Below are positions 48,343-56,747 of a DNA stretch of 64,000 bases, piece after piece. Where the stretch lies: the NCBI RefSeq assembly GCF_023100725.1, contig NZ_CP095501.1, positions 2,046,001 to 2,110,000 of the forward strand. The letters are read 5' to 3'. Both the position numbers and the translations under genes were made by a program. The DNA comes from Arthrobacter antioxidans (GTDB lineage: Bacteria; Actinomycetota; Actinomycetes; Actinomycetales; Micrococcaceae). The notes beneath the pieces were generated by a model. That model made no database searches. It saw only the letters and a list, made by a program, of their open reading frames with translations, and was not told the DNA's origin. Position 1 is the stretch's first letter. Each line of letters begins with the position of its first letter.

Positions 48343-50465
48343 GCTTCGAACGCTACGACGAACTGGCCGCGCTGGTTCCCACCGAGATCGTCACCCACTC
48401 CTACGTCCAGGACGTCACGCTGCCCGAGGGGGCCGGGGTGCTCGCACTCATCACCCTCGACAACGACCTCGACCACTCGAAGCCCACGACGCTCGGACCC
48501 AACACCCTGATCGAATTCGGCCGCACCCTCGAGGGCCTGAAGGAACGCGCGGCGCGCGGCGAGATCTCGGCCGTCGCCGTGACCGGCAAGCCGTATTTCC
48601 TCGTCGCGGGCGCCGACCTCAGCACGGTCAAGAGCGTCAGGTCCGAGCACCTCGGCCGCCTGATGGCCGAGCTCGGCCATGAGGCGTACGACCTCCTCGC
48701 CGACCTGGGCGTCCCGAGCTTCGCCTTCATCAACGGCGTGGCCCTGGGCGGCGGCCTGGAGATCGCCCTCGCGGCGACGTACCGCACCGTGTCCTCGGGT
48801 GCCAACGGCATCGGCCTGCCCGAGGCCTTCATCGGTCTCGTCCCGGGCTGGGGCGGCGTCTACCGCCTCCCCCGCCTCATCGGCCCCGCCAACGCGGTAA
48901 AGGTCATGATCGAGAACCCGCTCAGCAACAACCGGAGCCTGGACGGCCGCACCGCGTACGAGCTGGGCATCGCGGACGCCCTCTTCGAGCCCGCCGACTA
49001 CATCGAGCAGTCCCTGCTCTGGGCTGCGCGGGTGATCAACGGCGGCGAGGCCGCGGACGCCGTCGAGCAGCGGCGTGCCGGGCTCGCCCGGTACGACGAC
49101 GCCACATGGACCGGCGCCGTCGCGGCGGGCCGCCGGTTCGTCGAGGCGAAGACCAGCAACGCCGCTCCGGCGCCGTCGCGGGTGCTCGACCTGCTCGAAG
49201 CGGGCCTCACGCTGTCCCGGAAGGAGTCGGCGGCTGCGGAGTGCACGGCCCTCGCCGAACTCATGCAGACGCCCGAGTTCCATGCCACGGTCTACGCCTT
49301 CCTGGACCTCGTGCAGAAGCGTGGCAAGCGCCCCGCCGGCGCTCCGGACAGGAAGCTTGCCCGCCCGGTCTCGAAGGTCGGCGTCGTGGGTGCCGGGCTC
49401 ATGGCGAGCCAGCTCGCGCTGCTGTTCGCCCGGCAGCTCAGGGTGCCGGTGGTCCTCACGGACATCGACCAGGCCAGGGTGGACAAGGGCGTCGCGTACG
49501 TCCACGCCGAGATCGACAAGATGCTCGAGCGGAAGCGCCTGACACAGGACGCCGCGAACCGCACCAGGGCACTCGTCACCGGCTCCGTGTCGAAGGACGT
49601 CTTCGCGGACGCCGACTTCGTGATCGAGGCGGTCTTCGAGGAGATGTCGGTCAAGAAGCAGGTCTTCGCGGAGGTCGAGGCCGTCGTCTCGCCCGAGTGC
49701 ATCCTCGCGACCAACACGTCCTCACTGTCCGTGGCCGAGATGGCTGCGGACCTCGTGCACCCCGAACGCGTGGTCGGCTTCCACTTCTTCAACCCGGTGG
49801 CGGCCATGCCGCTGCTCGAGGTGGTCCGCGCACCGAAGACGGACGACACCGTGCTCTCGACCGCCTTCGTCCTCGCGAAGGGCCTGAAGAAGAACGCCGT
49901 CCTCGTGCAGGATGCGCCGGCGTTCGTGGTCAACCGCATCCTCGGCCGCATGTTCGGTGAGATCACCGCGGTCTTCGATGAGGGGACGGACGCGGAGACC
50001 GCGGACAACGCCCTCCGGCCCATGGGCATGCCCATGACGCCGTTCCGGCTGCTCGCCCTCGTGGGCCTGCCGGTCGGGCAGCACGTGCAGGAGTCGCTGC
50101 ACACCGCCTTCGGCGACCGCTTCCACGTCTCGGCGAACCAGCAGAAGCTGATCGACGCCGGAGTGAAGGGTCTGTGGGAGAAGCAGGAGGACGGTTCCTC
50201 GGTGGTGCCCGAGCAGACGCTGGCGCTCATGGAACGCGGGGACAGCCCGTCGTCCTCGGACGAGGTGCTGCGCCGCACGCAGGACGCCCTGGCGGACGAG
50301 ATCGGGCGCATGCTCGACGAGGGCGTCGTCGCGGCTCCCGAGGACATCGACCTCTGCATGATCATGGGTGCCGGCTGGCCCATGCACCTGGGCGGTATCA
50401 CCCCCTATCTGGACCGCGTCGGTGCGTCCGAGCGCGTCAACGGGAAGCGGTTCCACCAGGCCTGA
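48339..50465 (+). CDS. fadB: Multifunctional enoyl-CoA hydratase / 3-hydroxyacyl-CoA dehydrogenase
   Basis: FadB carries out hydration of enoyl-CoA and NAD-dependent oxidation in beta-oxidation. The 708-residue protein has an N-terminal crotonase domain (oxyanion loop GVALGGGLEIALAA; IGLPEAFIGLVPGWGG) and a C-terminal dehydrogenase with the Rossmann loop GVVGAGLMASQLAL, NTSSLS and the catalytic His in VVGFHFFNPV. The usual GxGxMG reads GAGLMAS here. It forms the alpha part of the complex with FadA. Confidence 0.95.
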   Translation: MSFERYDELAALVPTEIVTHSYVQDVTLPEGAGVLALITLDNDLDHSKPTTLGPNTLIEFGRTLEGLKERAARGEISAVAVTGKPYFLVAGADLSTVKSVRSEHLGRLMAELGHEAYDLLADLGVPSFAFINGVALGGGLEIALAATYRTVSSGANGIGLPEAFIGLVPGWGGVYRLPRLIGPANAVKVMIENPLSNNRSLDGRTAYELGIADALFEPADYIEQSLLWAARVINGGEAADAVEQRRAGLARYDDATWTGAVAAGRRFVEAKTSNAAPAPSRVLDLLEAGLTLSRKESAAAECTALAELMQTPEFHATVYAFLDLVQKRGKRPAGAPDRKLARPVSKVGVVGAGLMASQLALLFARQLRVPVVLTDIDQARVDKGVAYVHAEIDKMLERKRLTQDAANRTRALVTGSVSKDVFADADFVIEAVFEEMSVKKQVFAEVEAVVSPECILATNTSSLSVAEMAADLVHPERVVGFHFFNPVAAMPLLEVVRAPKTDDTVLSTAFVLAKGLKKNAVLVQDAPAFVVNRILGRMFGEITAVFDEGTDAETADNALRPMGMPMTPFRLLALVGLPVGQHVQESLHTAFGDRFHVSANQQKLIDAGVKGLWEKQEDGSSVVPEQTLALMERGDSPSSSDEVLRRTQDALADEIGRMLDEGVVAAPEDIDLCMIMGAGWPMHLGGITPYLDRVGASERVNGKRFHQA

Positions 50466-50485
50466 CGCATCGCCTGACGCGCGAA

Positions 50486-50506
50486 AGCGCCGGTCCGAGC
50501 GGCGCT
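50486..50506. terminator. Hairpin after fadB
   Basis: AGCGCCG (50486-50492) pairs with CGGCGCT (50500-50506) around a seven-base loop, 20 bases after the fadB stop and just next to the end of a minus-strand gene remnant. It can stop both. Confidence 0.6.
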
Positions 50507-50589
50507 CAGCCGGCTCGCTCCAGCAGCCACGCGTGGAGGTCCTCCACAGCCCCAGGGTTCAGCCGCGTGTGGTGGTCGACCGCCTGACG
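50506..50589 (-). pseudogene. C-terminal remnant of an unidentified minus-strand gene
   Basis: On the minus strand 27 codons read QAVDHHTRLNPGAVEDLHAW and end in a TGA at 50508-50506 directly before a hairpin. The composition and amphipathic end (LHAWLLERAG) look like a true protein C-terminus, perhaps of an alpha/beta hydrolase, but the upstream part is replaced by the AraC-type gene. It is most simply read as the left scar of an insertion. The identity is a guess. Confidence 0.35.
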
Positions 50590-50609
50590 GTCACTTCCGA
50601 AGTGTCGGC

Positions 50610-51560
50610 CTAGCGAGTTCCGTCCCCGTCGGACAGGGCGGGATGATGGTGGCGGTACTCGGTGGGTGTGAGTCCTAGGTGACGTCTGAAGGCGGTGCTG
50701 AAGGAGTAGGCGTTGGTGTAGCCGACGGTGTGGGCGATCTGCGAGATGGTTCTGGTGCCTGGTGCGTGCAGAAGGTCCCCGGCGAGGGTCATCCGCCAGC
50801 GGGTGAGGTAGCTCATCGGGGGCTCGCCAACGGTTGACCGGAAGCGAGCGGCTAGGGACGCCCTGGATGTGTTGACATGGTCAGCGAGGCTTCCAACGGT
50901 CCAGGGCATCTCAGGTGCTGCGTGCAATTGCTCCAGCGCCTTTGTGACGATGGGGTCATCACATGTCAACCACGTCGGCCCCGTAGATGACTCAGGGCTG
51001 TCGAACCAGCCGCGGATCGTGCTGACAACGAGGACGTCCAGGAGGCGGTCGACGACGACTTGGGCGGCAGGATCATCGTGGGCGAGTTCGCGGGCCAGGA
51101 GCTCAACAAGGGTTGAATCAGCGTCCTCCTGGCGGACGATGGCGAGTCGAGGCAGGGCACGGGCAACAATCCCGCCGGCCTGATCCGGGCGCTCGTACGT
51201 TCCCACGAGGAGGGACGTCTCGCCGTCCTTGGCGTTACCCCACCGCCGGATACCGTGGCGCAATTCGTCCCGAACGTCGTGTTTCTCGACGGTGGTGCAT
51301 CGCTGTCCGGGACCGATTTCAAGCGTCGGGACGCTACCGGCCGCATCGGTCACCTCGTACGGTTCTGGCCCGCGCACAAGGGCAACGTCACCCTCCTCGA
51401 GGAGCATTCCATCGACACGGGCCTGTCCCTTCGTCACGGCGAGGACAGTCAAGGCGGCGTTGTCGCGGACCGCGATCCCCCAGGGTGCGCTCATATGCAC
51501 GGAGAGGGCGAAAGCCCTGGCGGCCCGTGGCCCGTCGAGGAAATGCGTCAGCGGGTCCAT
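50610..51560 (-). CDS. AraC-family transcriptional regulator (cupin sensor domain)
   Basis: A 316-residue regulator with an N-terminal cupin-like sensor domain (about 1-190; VRDNAALTVLAVTKGQARVD) and a C-terminal double helix-turn-helix (SLADHVNTSRASLAARFRST; TISQIAHTVGYTNAYSFSTA) ending in GLTPTEYR. It is divergent from the NmrA-like gene with 81 bases between, so it probably controls that gene and its DUF1772 partner. Base composition is lower in G+C than the core genes, suggesting transfer. Confidence 0.9.
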   Translation of the reverse strand: MDPLTHFLDGPRAARAFALSVHMSAPWGIAVRDNAALTVLAVTKGQARVDGMLLEEGDVALVRGPEPYEVTDAAGSVPTLEIGPGQRCTTVEKHDVRDELRHGIRRWGNAKDGETSLLVGTYERPDQAGGIVARALPRLAIVRQEDADSTLVELLARELAHDDPAAQVVVDRLLDVLVVSTIRGWFDSPESSTGPTWLTCDDPIVTKALEQLHAAPEMPWTVGSLADHVNTSRASLAARFRSTVGEPPMSYLTRWRMTLAGDLLHAPGTRTISQIAHTVGYTNAYSFSTAFRRHLGLTPTEYRHHHPALSDGDGTR

Positions 51561-51641
51561 GTCAGGAAGGCTAGACGATCACGAAGGAAATCACGAGCTT
51601 CAGCTATTCAAAGTCCTAGAATCCGGCGGTGTACTGGGCTC

Positions 51642-52448
51642 ATGACAATCCTTATCCTCGGCGGCGCAGGCCGCACCGGAGCACGCATCCACCACCGGCT
51701 CACTACCCGCGGAGTGCCGACGCGACTCGCTTCACGCCGGACCGGGTTCGACTGGCACCACCCGGAGACATGGCCTGCTGCGCTGGAGGGGATGTCAGCC
51801 GCATATGTGTGTTTCAGCCCTGATCTGGCACTCCCCGGGGTACCCGGGAAAATGGAGGCATTCGGGCGGCTCGCTGCACGATCGGGCCTCGAGCGACTGG
51901 TCCTGCTCTCGGGCCGGGGCGAGGAAGGCGCCAGGGCGAGCGAAACCGCCCTGCGTGCCGGGGGCGTGCCGACGACCGTGCTGCGCTGTTCATGGTTCCA
52001 ACAGAACTTCTCCGAACATTTCCTCACCGGCCCGGTCCGTCGCGGCAGCCTGCGGTTGCCGGCCCCCGACGTACCTGAGGCATTTGTCGACCTCGATGAT
52101 GTGGCGGACGCTGCGGTTCGCGCACTGACGCGTACGGTGCCGCGCGACGCTGTTTACGAATTGTCCGGGCCGGAGCTATTGACGTTCACCGATGTGGTAG
52201 CCGTCCTCAGCGGCGTCTGTGGTCGAGGCATAGCTTTCGAGCCTGTTGATGTACCGACCTTTGTTGCCGATCTCGCCGTGGACGGTATCCCTCGGGAGGA
52301 CGCCGAGCCACTCGCCTACCTCTTCACTGAGATTCTCGATGGCAGGAACGCGTCTCTCGGCGACGGCATCGAACAACTCCTGGGCAGACGGGCCTCACCT
52401 TTCAGCTCCTACGCTCGTGTAGCGGCCGAGACGGGAGTCTGGGCGTGA
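51642..52448 (+). CDS. NmrA-like NAD(P)-binding protein
   Basis: A 268-residue atypical SDR of the NmrA/YesF kind. The N-terminal Rossmann loop is ILGGAGRTGARIHHRL, followed by GLERLVLLSGRGEEGARASE and the C-terminal YELSGPELLTFTDVVAVL. The canonical Y-x3-K pair is missing, as is usual for NmrA-like proteins, which may sense redox cofactors or reduce quinone-like compounds. It overlaps the DUF1772 gene by four bases. Confidence 0.85.
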   Translation: MTILILGGAGRTGARIHHRLTTRGVPTRLASRRTGFDWHHPETWPAALEGMSAAYVCFSPDLALPGVPGKMEAFGRLAARSGLERLVLLSGRGEEGARASETALRAGGVPTTVLRCSWFQQNFSEHFLTGPVRRGSLRLPAPDVPEAFVDLDDVADAAVRALTRTVPRDAVYELSGPELLTFTDVVAVLSGVCGRGIAFEPVDVPTFVADLAVDGIPREDAEPLAYLFTEILDGRNASLGDGIEQLLGRRASPFSSYARVAAETGVWA

Positions 52449-52867
52449 TCCAGATTGCTGCGGTCGTCGGAGCCGGTCTCGTCGGTGGCGTGTATACGGC
52501 GTTCTCGGTGATGGTGATGCCAGCGCTACGACGCCGTGATGACCAGACCGCGACCACCACGATGATCGCCATCAACCAAGCCGCCGAACGGGGGCCTTTC
52601 ATCGTGATCTTCGGCGCCGCCGCTGTCGCGGCGCTGGGGATGGCGGTGAGCGCTCTACCTCGCGGCGCCGGAGGGGATCTCGCAATCGCTGGGGCATCCC
52701 TCGCCAGCACTGTCATCACCCTGGCAGTGAACGTTCCCCTCAATCGTCGGCTGGAGAGGGAAGGCACGACATTCTGGCCGACCTATCATCGTCGCTGGAC
52801 AGCAGCGAACACGATCCGTGCCATCGCGGCCATCACCGCAGTGGGCCTTGGAAGTGCCATCCGGTGA
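52445..52867 (+). CDS. DUF1772 membrane protein
   Basis: A 140-residue protein with three to four membrane segments (IAAVVGAGLVGGVYTAFSVM; PFIVIFGAAAVAALGM; IAGASLASTVITLAV; AIAAITAVGL) and the DUF1772 landmark NRRLEREGTTFWPTYHRRWT. Some family members are annotated as anthrone oxygenases, but most have no known role. Its GTG overlaps the NmrA-like stop, and the AraC / NmrA / DUF1772 trio recurs as a cassette in actinobacteria, as far as I recall. Confidence 0.83.
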   Translation: MIQIAAVVGAGLVGGVYTAFSVMVMPALRRRDDQTATTTMIAINQAAERGPFIVIFGAAAVAALGMAVSALPRGAGGDLAIAGASLASTVITLAVNVPLNRRLEREGTTFWPTYHRRWTAANTIRAIAAITAVGLGSAIR

Positions 52868-53066
52868 GTGCCGCGGTGCGGTTGGGCTCGTGAACGGACC
52901 AGGTGCCGGGCGCGGCAATGCCCGCAGCACTGGTGACGGGCACCCAGGACACGGTCCGGTGGACCTGCTTGCCGCAAAACAGCGCTCCGCGCGGTGCACT
53001 CAGAGTTCCGAACAGACACCCTGCTGCAAGAGGCGTCGAGCGACGGCGAGCTTTGGAGACGGTCTC

Positions 53067-53113
53067 TTGCCTGTCCCATACCAGGGGGCAATAATTTAAC
53101 CAACATGTTGGTT
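53067..53113 (+). promoter_or_regulatory. Promoter with a 16-bp palindromic operator
   Basis: TTGCCT (53067-53072) and AATAAT (53090-53095) are 17 bases apart. Immediately downstream is a perfect palindrome AACCAACATGTTGGTT (53098-53113), ending about 20 bases before the 4-TM gene. The TetR gene is second in this transcript, so autorepression through this site is the simplest reading. The 52868-53066 stretch shows no recognisable gene. Confidence 0.7.
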
Positions 53114-53133
53114 GATCAATCGAAGGGATGTGG

Positions 53134-53796
53134 ATGATGTCGCACTGTCTGGCTTCCGCCATCGTCGTTGCGTCGCGGACGTGGTGGGTGATCGCCGTGG
53201 CCGTAGTCGCGACGGCGGGCTCCCTGATCCTGCTGCAGGCTACGGGTGCCCGCGTCGATCGATTCGTCGGATATCCGCCGTTCGACCTGCAGACGCCTCT
53301 GAGTGTCGAGTCGATCCTCGTACAGGCTCCGCTGTACGACGGGCCCGCACGCCAGGCGTATCTCTCGTTCCTGGTGGTCGATACCGTCTTTCCCCTCGCG
53401 GCGTCCGTGCTCCTCTGTCTCGTTCTGGCGCGGTCGCTCACCGTGCTGGAGAGGCTGCGGGGATTCCCGTCGGTCAACCTGGTGGTGCTCATTCCTCTGG
53501 TCGGGGCGCTGTTCGACTGGACCGAGAACGTCTTCTTCATGCTGGCGATCTGGGACCCGGATGGCCTTGGGTCATGGGCCGTGATCGCGGTGGGAGTGAA
53601 AGCGGCGAAGATCGTGCTGAGCGTCGTCCTCCTCTCCGGTCTGGTCCTCACCTTCGCGGTCCTCATGCTGACCTGGTCGACGGTGGCGCACCTGCGTACC
53701 CGGCGGCAGAGGACCCGGATGCTGCGCACCGATGAGTCTCCCGCGAGTACATCTCCCAGCCCGTCTTCGGGTCCCGCGCCCACGGCGGGAGCCTGA
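53134..53796 (+). CDS. Four-helix integral membrane protein, unknown function
   Basis: A protein of about 220 residues with four predicted membrane segments (TWWVIAVAVVATAGSLILL; FLVVDTVFPLAASVLLCLVL; LVVLIPLVGALFDWTENVFF; IVLSVVLLSGLVLTFAVLML). Acidic and aromatic residues sit at the membrane edge (DWTENVFFM). The C-terminus is basic then Ser/Pro-rich. I chose the ATG at 53134 because AAGGG lies six bases upstream; ATGs at 53128 and 53137 are alternatives. It is followed one base later by the TetR gene. I do not recognise a family. Confidence 0.7.
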   Translation: MMSHCLASAIVVASRTWWVIAVAVVATAGSLILLQATGARVDRFVGYPPFDLQTPLSVESILVQAPLYDGPARQAYLSFLVVDTVFPLAASVLLCLVLARSLTVLERLRGFPSVNLVVLIPLVGALFDWTENVFFMLAIWDPDGLGSWAVIAVGVKAAKIVLSVVLLSGLVLTFAVLMLTWSTVAHLRTRRQRTRMLRTDESPASTSPSPSSGPAPTAGA

Positions 53797-53797
53797 G

Positions 53798-54412
53798 ATG
53801 GCACGGCCGAAGAGCCTGAACAGGTCTTCCCGCGCAAAGTTGCTCACCGAAGCGGAGAAACTGTTTGCAGCCCGGGGATTCTCATCCGTCAAGCTGAGGG
53901 ATATCGCGGTGGCCTCGGGCCTGCATCACGCGTCGATCTACCACTACTTCCCGGGCGGCAAGGAACAGATCTACGTCGACGTGATGACAGCCAGCTTCCA
54001 CGAACATCGCCGGGGGCTCGAGGAGGCCGTTGCGACTGCTCCGTCAGGGGTCCGGGAGCCGCTCTACGCCGTGGCGGATTGGTTCACCTCCCACCCCCCG
54101 GTGGATGTGGCGCGGATGGCTTTGGCGGATTTCCCCGCCCTGCATTCAGCCGCCGCAGACGAGCTCGCCGAGCTAGCATACGACTCGCTCCGGGGACCCA
54201 TCGCGGCCGCCCTCAATGCGGCGCGAGACGCACCATCCGAGGCGCTGTCGATCACGGACCCGGATCAGGCAGCGATGGCCCTGGTGTCCCTCGTGCAGAG
54301 CGTCCACTCCGTGCCGGCCCGGTATCTGCCGACCCTCCAAGCGAGAACGGAGCTTGGCCGCGGTTTCGTGGACATGCTCCTCGACGGATGGATACGAAGG
54401 GAGCAGAAATGA
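53798..54412 (+). CDS. TetR-family transcriptional regulator
   Basis: A 204-residue repressor. The helix-turn-helix spans GFSSVKLRDIAVASGLHHAS and IYHYFPGGKEQIY (about residues 25-60); the C-terminal half is an all-helical ligand domain resembling the AcrR/YcdC type. GGGAG lies before the ATG. The start follows the membrane-protein stop at once and its stop overlaps the decayed oxidoreductase start (ATGA). The palindrome at 53098-53113 is the likely operator. Confidence 0.92.
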   Translation: MARPKSLNRSSRAKLLTEAEKLFAARGFSSVKLRDIAVASGLHHASIYHYFPGGKEQIYVDVMTASFHEHRRGLEEAVATAPSGVREPLYAVADWFTSHPPVDVARMALADFPALHSAAADELAELAYDSLRGPIAAALNAARDAPSEALSITDPDQAAMALVSLVQSVHSVPARYLPTLQARTELGRGFVDMLLDGWIRREQK

Positions 54413-54765
54413 CCGCCACAACAATGAAGACCGTGGCCATTGAGCGACACGGCGGGGCGGAGGTGCCGAGCATCACGGAACTCCCGGTGCCACAGGTGGC
54501 CCGGATCAGGTCGCGGTCATGGTCGTCGCCGCAGGCCTGAACTCGGCCGACGCGGCGCTGCGCGCAGGACAGTTCAGGTTCTTCATCCGACACCCGATGC
54601 CTCTCGTGCTTGGGTCCGACCTCGCGGGAACGGTAGAGCAGGTGGGCGCGCTCTCGGCCTATCCGGCGAGGTACCTACGTGTCGGTCGTGCCTCTCGCCA
54701 ACCCTGCGCAGTCATTTCGTGCTGGTTCACGCGGGCGTCGATTCCGACCGTCCATGCGGCTCGCC
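54409..54765 (+). pseudogene. Truncated zinc-free quinone oxidoreductase-like gene
   Basis: The start reads MTATTMKTVAIERHGGAEVP, typical of medium-chain quinone oxidoreductases, then loses frame near 54505, where one missing base would restore QVGPDQVAVMVVAAGLNSAD. The next block continues (GQFRFFIRHPMPLVLGSDLA) and then jumps to a fragment GTYVSVVPLANPAQSF, equivalent to a much later GTYAEYV motif, so an internal deletion has also occurred. About 115 of some 310 expected residues remain before the aldo/keto reductase. No function is expected. Confidence 0.8.
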
Positions 54766-54774
54766 GAATCCGGC

Positions 54775-55737
54775 TCAGGCCGCCGGGCGCGGGAAGATCG
54801 CGTCCAGTGCGGCGAGGTCGTCGTCCGACGGCGTCCAGTCGGCCGCCGCCGCGTTCTGCCGCACCTGTTCGGACGACGTGGCACCGGCGATCACGGACCC
54901 GACGGACGGCTGAGCGGCGAGCCACGAGAAGGCCACCTGGACCTCGGTGACATCCCGTTCGGCCGCGAACGCGCCGAAGGCCTCGAGCTGGTCCCAGTCC
55001 GCGGTCTCCAGCACGTTCTTGCGTGAGTGGGTGAACCTGCTCCGGGCGGGGACCTCGTTGCGCCGGTACTTGCCGGTGAGCAGTCCGTTGGCGAGCGGGA
55101 AGTACGGCAGGACGCCCAGCCCGTAGGCCTCGACGGCGGGGACCACCTCGCGTTCGAGGCGACGGTCCAGCAGGTTGTAGGGGTTCTGCGCGGAGATGAA
55201 CGGCGTGTAGCCGCCGCTGCGTGCCGTGAACTCGGCCTCGGCGATCTGCCAGCCTGCGAAGTTGGAGTGCCCGAGGTAGCGCACCTTGCCGCTCGTCACG
55301 AGGTCGTCGAGGGCAGCGAGGGTCTCCTCGATGGGCGTCAGCGGGTCCGGCGCGTGGTACTGGTACAGGTCGATCCACTCGGTGCCGAGGCGCCTCAGGG
55401 AGGCCTCGACCGCACGGATGATGTAGCGGCGGGAGCCGCGGGCGCCCCAGTCGGGCCCGTTGACGCCGTCCATGTCGAGGCCGAACTTCGTGGCGAGGAC
55501 GACGTCGTCGCGCCGGCCGCCGAGGGCCTTGCCGAGCTGCACCTCGCTGACACCGGGCGCCCTGCCGTACATGTCGGCGACGTCGAACAGGGTGATCCCG
55601 GCGTCGATCGCCGCATGCACGACGGCGTCGGTACCCTCCTGCGACTCGGAGGTGGTGCCGGCCCGGCCCAGGTTGTTGCAGCCGAGCCCGACGGTGGAGA
55701 CGCTGAGCCCCGAGGAGCCCAGTCTGCGATAGGTCAT
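54775..55737 (-). CDS. Aldo/keto reductase
   Basis: A 320-residue NADPH-dependent reductase of the AKR barrel family. The catalytic tetrad is visible as Asp and Tyr in DVADMYG, Lys in LATKFG and His in YQYHAPDP. NADPH-binding loops include GHSNFAG and IAGATSSEQV. The start at 55737 follows AGGGG by four bases; a start three bases earlier is possible. It resembles the YhdN/Tas-like oxidoreductases. Its 3' end lies at the right edge of the accessory insert. Confidence 0.92.
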   Translation of the reverse strand: MTYRRLGSSGLSVSTVGLGCNNLGRAGTTSESQEGTDAVVHAAIDAGITLFDVADMYGRAPGVSEVQLGKALGGRRDDVVLATKFGLDMDGVNGPDWGARGSRRYIIRAVEASLRRLGTEWIDLYQYHAPDPLTPIEETLAALDDLVTSGKVRYLGHSNFAGWQIAEAEFTARSGGYTPFISAQNPYNLLDRRLEREVVPAVEAYGLGVLPYFPLANGLLTGKYRRNEVPARSRFTHSRKNVLETADWDQLEAFGAFAAERDVTEVQVAFSWLAAQPSVGSVIAGATSSEQVRQNAAAADWTPSDDDLAALDAIFPRPAA

Positions 55738-55754
55738 CATGCCCCTAACCTACC

Positions 55755-55795
55755 AACACAGTTGCCCCAGGCACACGACCCGGGGCAACGGTGTT
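55755..55795 (-). terminator. Weak hairpin after ndk
   Basis: AACAC-A-GTTGCCCC (55755-55768) pairs with GGGGCAAC-G-GTGTT (55782-55795) with one mismatch and a 13-base loop, 10 bases after the ndk stop and before the aldo/keto reductase start. Confidence 0.55.
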
Positions 55796-55805
55796 CACGG
55801 TGGCG

Positions 55806-56222
55806 TCAGGCGAACCAGATGCCGATCTCCCGCTCGGCGGACTCCGCCGAGTCGGAGCCGTGCACGAGGTTCTGCTGGACCTTCAGGCCCCAGTCGCGCC
55901 CGAAGTCGCCGCGGATGGTGCCGGGCGCCGCCGTCGTCGGGTCCGTGGTCCCCGCCACCGAGCGGAACCCCTCGATGACGCGCTCACCCTCGAAGACGGC
56001 CGCGACGATCGGGCCGCTCAGCATGAATTCGACGAGCGGCTCGTAGAAGGGCTTCCCGACGTGCTCGGCGTAGTGCTCCTCGAGCAGCTCGCGGGTGGCG
56101 TGCACGCGCTTCAGTTCGGCGATGGTGTAGCCCTTCGCCTCGACACGGGACAGGATGGTGCCCGTCAGGCCGCGGGACACGCCGTCGGGCTTGACGAGGA
56201 CAAGGGTGCGCTCAACGCTCAT
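55806..56222 (-). CDS. ndk: Nucleoside diphosphate kinase
   Basis: Ndk transfers gamma-phosphate from ATP to NDPs through a phospho-His. The 138-residue protein has RTLVLVKPDGVSRGLTG at the start and the active His in QNLVHGSDSAESA. Length is standard. It follows the DUF4233 gene and folC on the same strand, the order seen in many actinobacteria. Confidence 0.98.
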   Translation of the reverse strand: MSVERTLVLVKPDGVSRGLTGTILSRVEAKGYTIAELKRVHATRELLEEHYAEHVGKPFYEPLVEFMLSGPIVAAVFEGERVIEGFRSVAGTTDPTTAAPGTIRGDFGRDWGLKVQQNLVHGSDSAESAEREIGIWFA

Positions 56223-56292
56223 GGTGACTCCTGGGATGCATGCGCCGTCGCGGACGGCGCGGATGGGACAGCTGGTACCGGGTTCGACTCTA

Positions 56293-56739
56293 CTAAAGCC
56301 CCTGCTCCTCGGGGTTCGCCTTCTCCCATTCCGCCTGCAGCCGGTCCCGCTCCACGTTCTCGCGGTCCACGCGGATGCCCTGCCGGATCCCGTACAGCCA
56401 GGTGAGGGCGAAGGCCAGGCCGACGACGAACATCACGGGTTCCAGGAAGCCCCCGGCGATGAGGACGAGCTGGAGGACCCAGCCGAGCGCGATGCCCCAC
56501 TTCTTCGTCAGGACGGCGCAGGTGAGCACCAGCACCACACTGAGGAGGAGCCCTGTGGTCAGGATGAGGACCGGCGAGATCTCGTCGCGGCGCAGGCCGA
56601 ACACCGCGAGCGTCGCGAAGAACACCACGAACGCCTCGAGGAAGAGGACCGTCGAGGCGAACAGGACCTTGGTGGACCGCCGCTTCTTCGGCATGCCGGG
56701 CCGCCACTCGCGCTGCGCCTTCGTCATGCGTCGTGCCAT
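56293..56739 (-). CDS. DUF4233 membrane protein
   Basis: A 148-residue protein with four membrane segments (VLFASTVLFLEAFVVFFATL; PVLILTTGLLLSVVLVLTCA; WGIALGWVLQLVLIAGGFL; PVMFVVGLAFALTWLYGI). The N-terminus is basic (MARRMTKAQREWRPGMPKKR) and the C-terminus acidic. It lies between folC and ndk, eight bases after the folC stop, a common actinobacterial place for DUF4233. Role unknown. Confidence 0.87.
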   Translation of the reverse strand: MARRMTKAQREWRPGMPKKRRSTKVLFASTVLFLEAFVVFFATLAVFGLRRDEISPVLILTTGLLLSVVLVLTCAVLTKKWGIALGWVLQLVLIAGGFLEPVMFVVGLAFALTWLYGIRQGIRVDRENVERDRLQAEWEKANPEEQGL

Positions 56740-56747
56740 GCGTGGGC

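Noticed and set aside
52833..53837. Minus-strand open frame across the 52.9-53.1 kb gap
   Set aside because: It runs antisense through the 4-TM gene and DUF1772, has no ribosome site and no recognisable motif.
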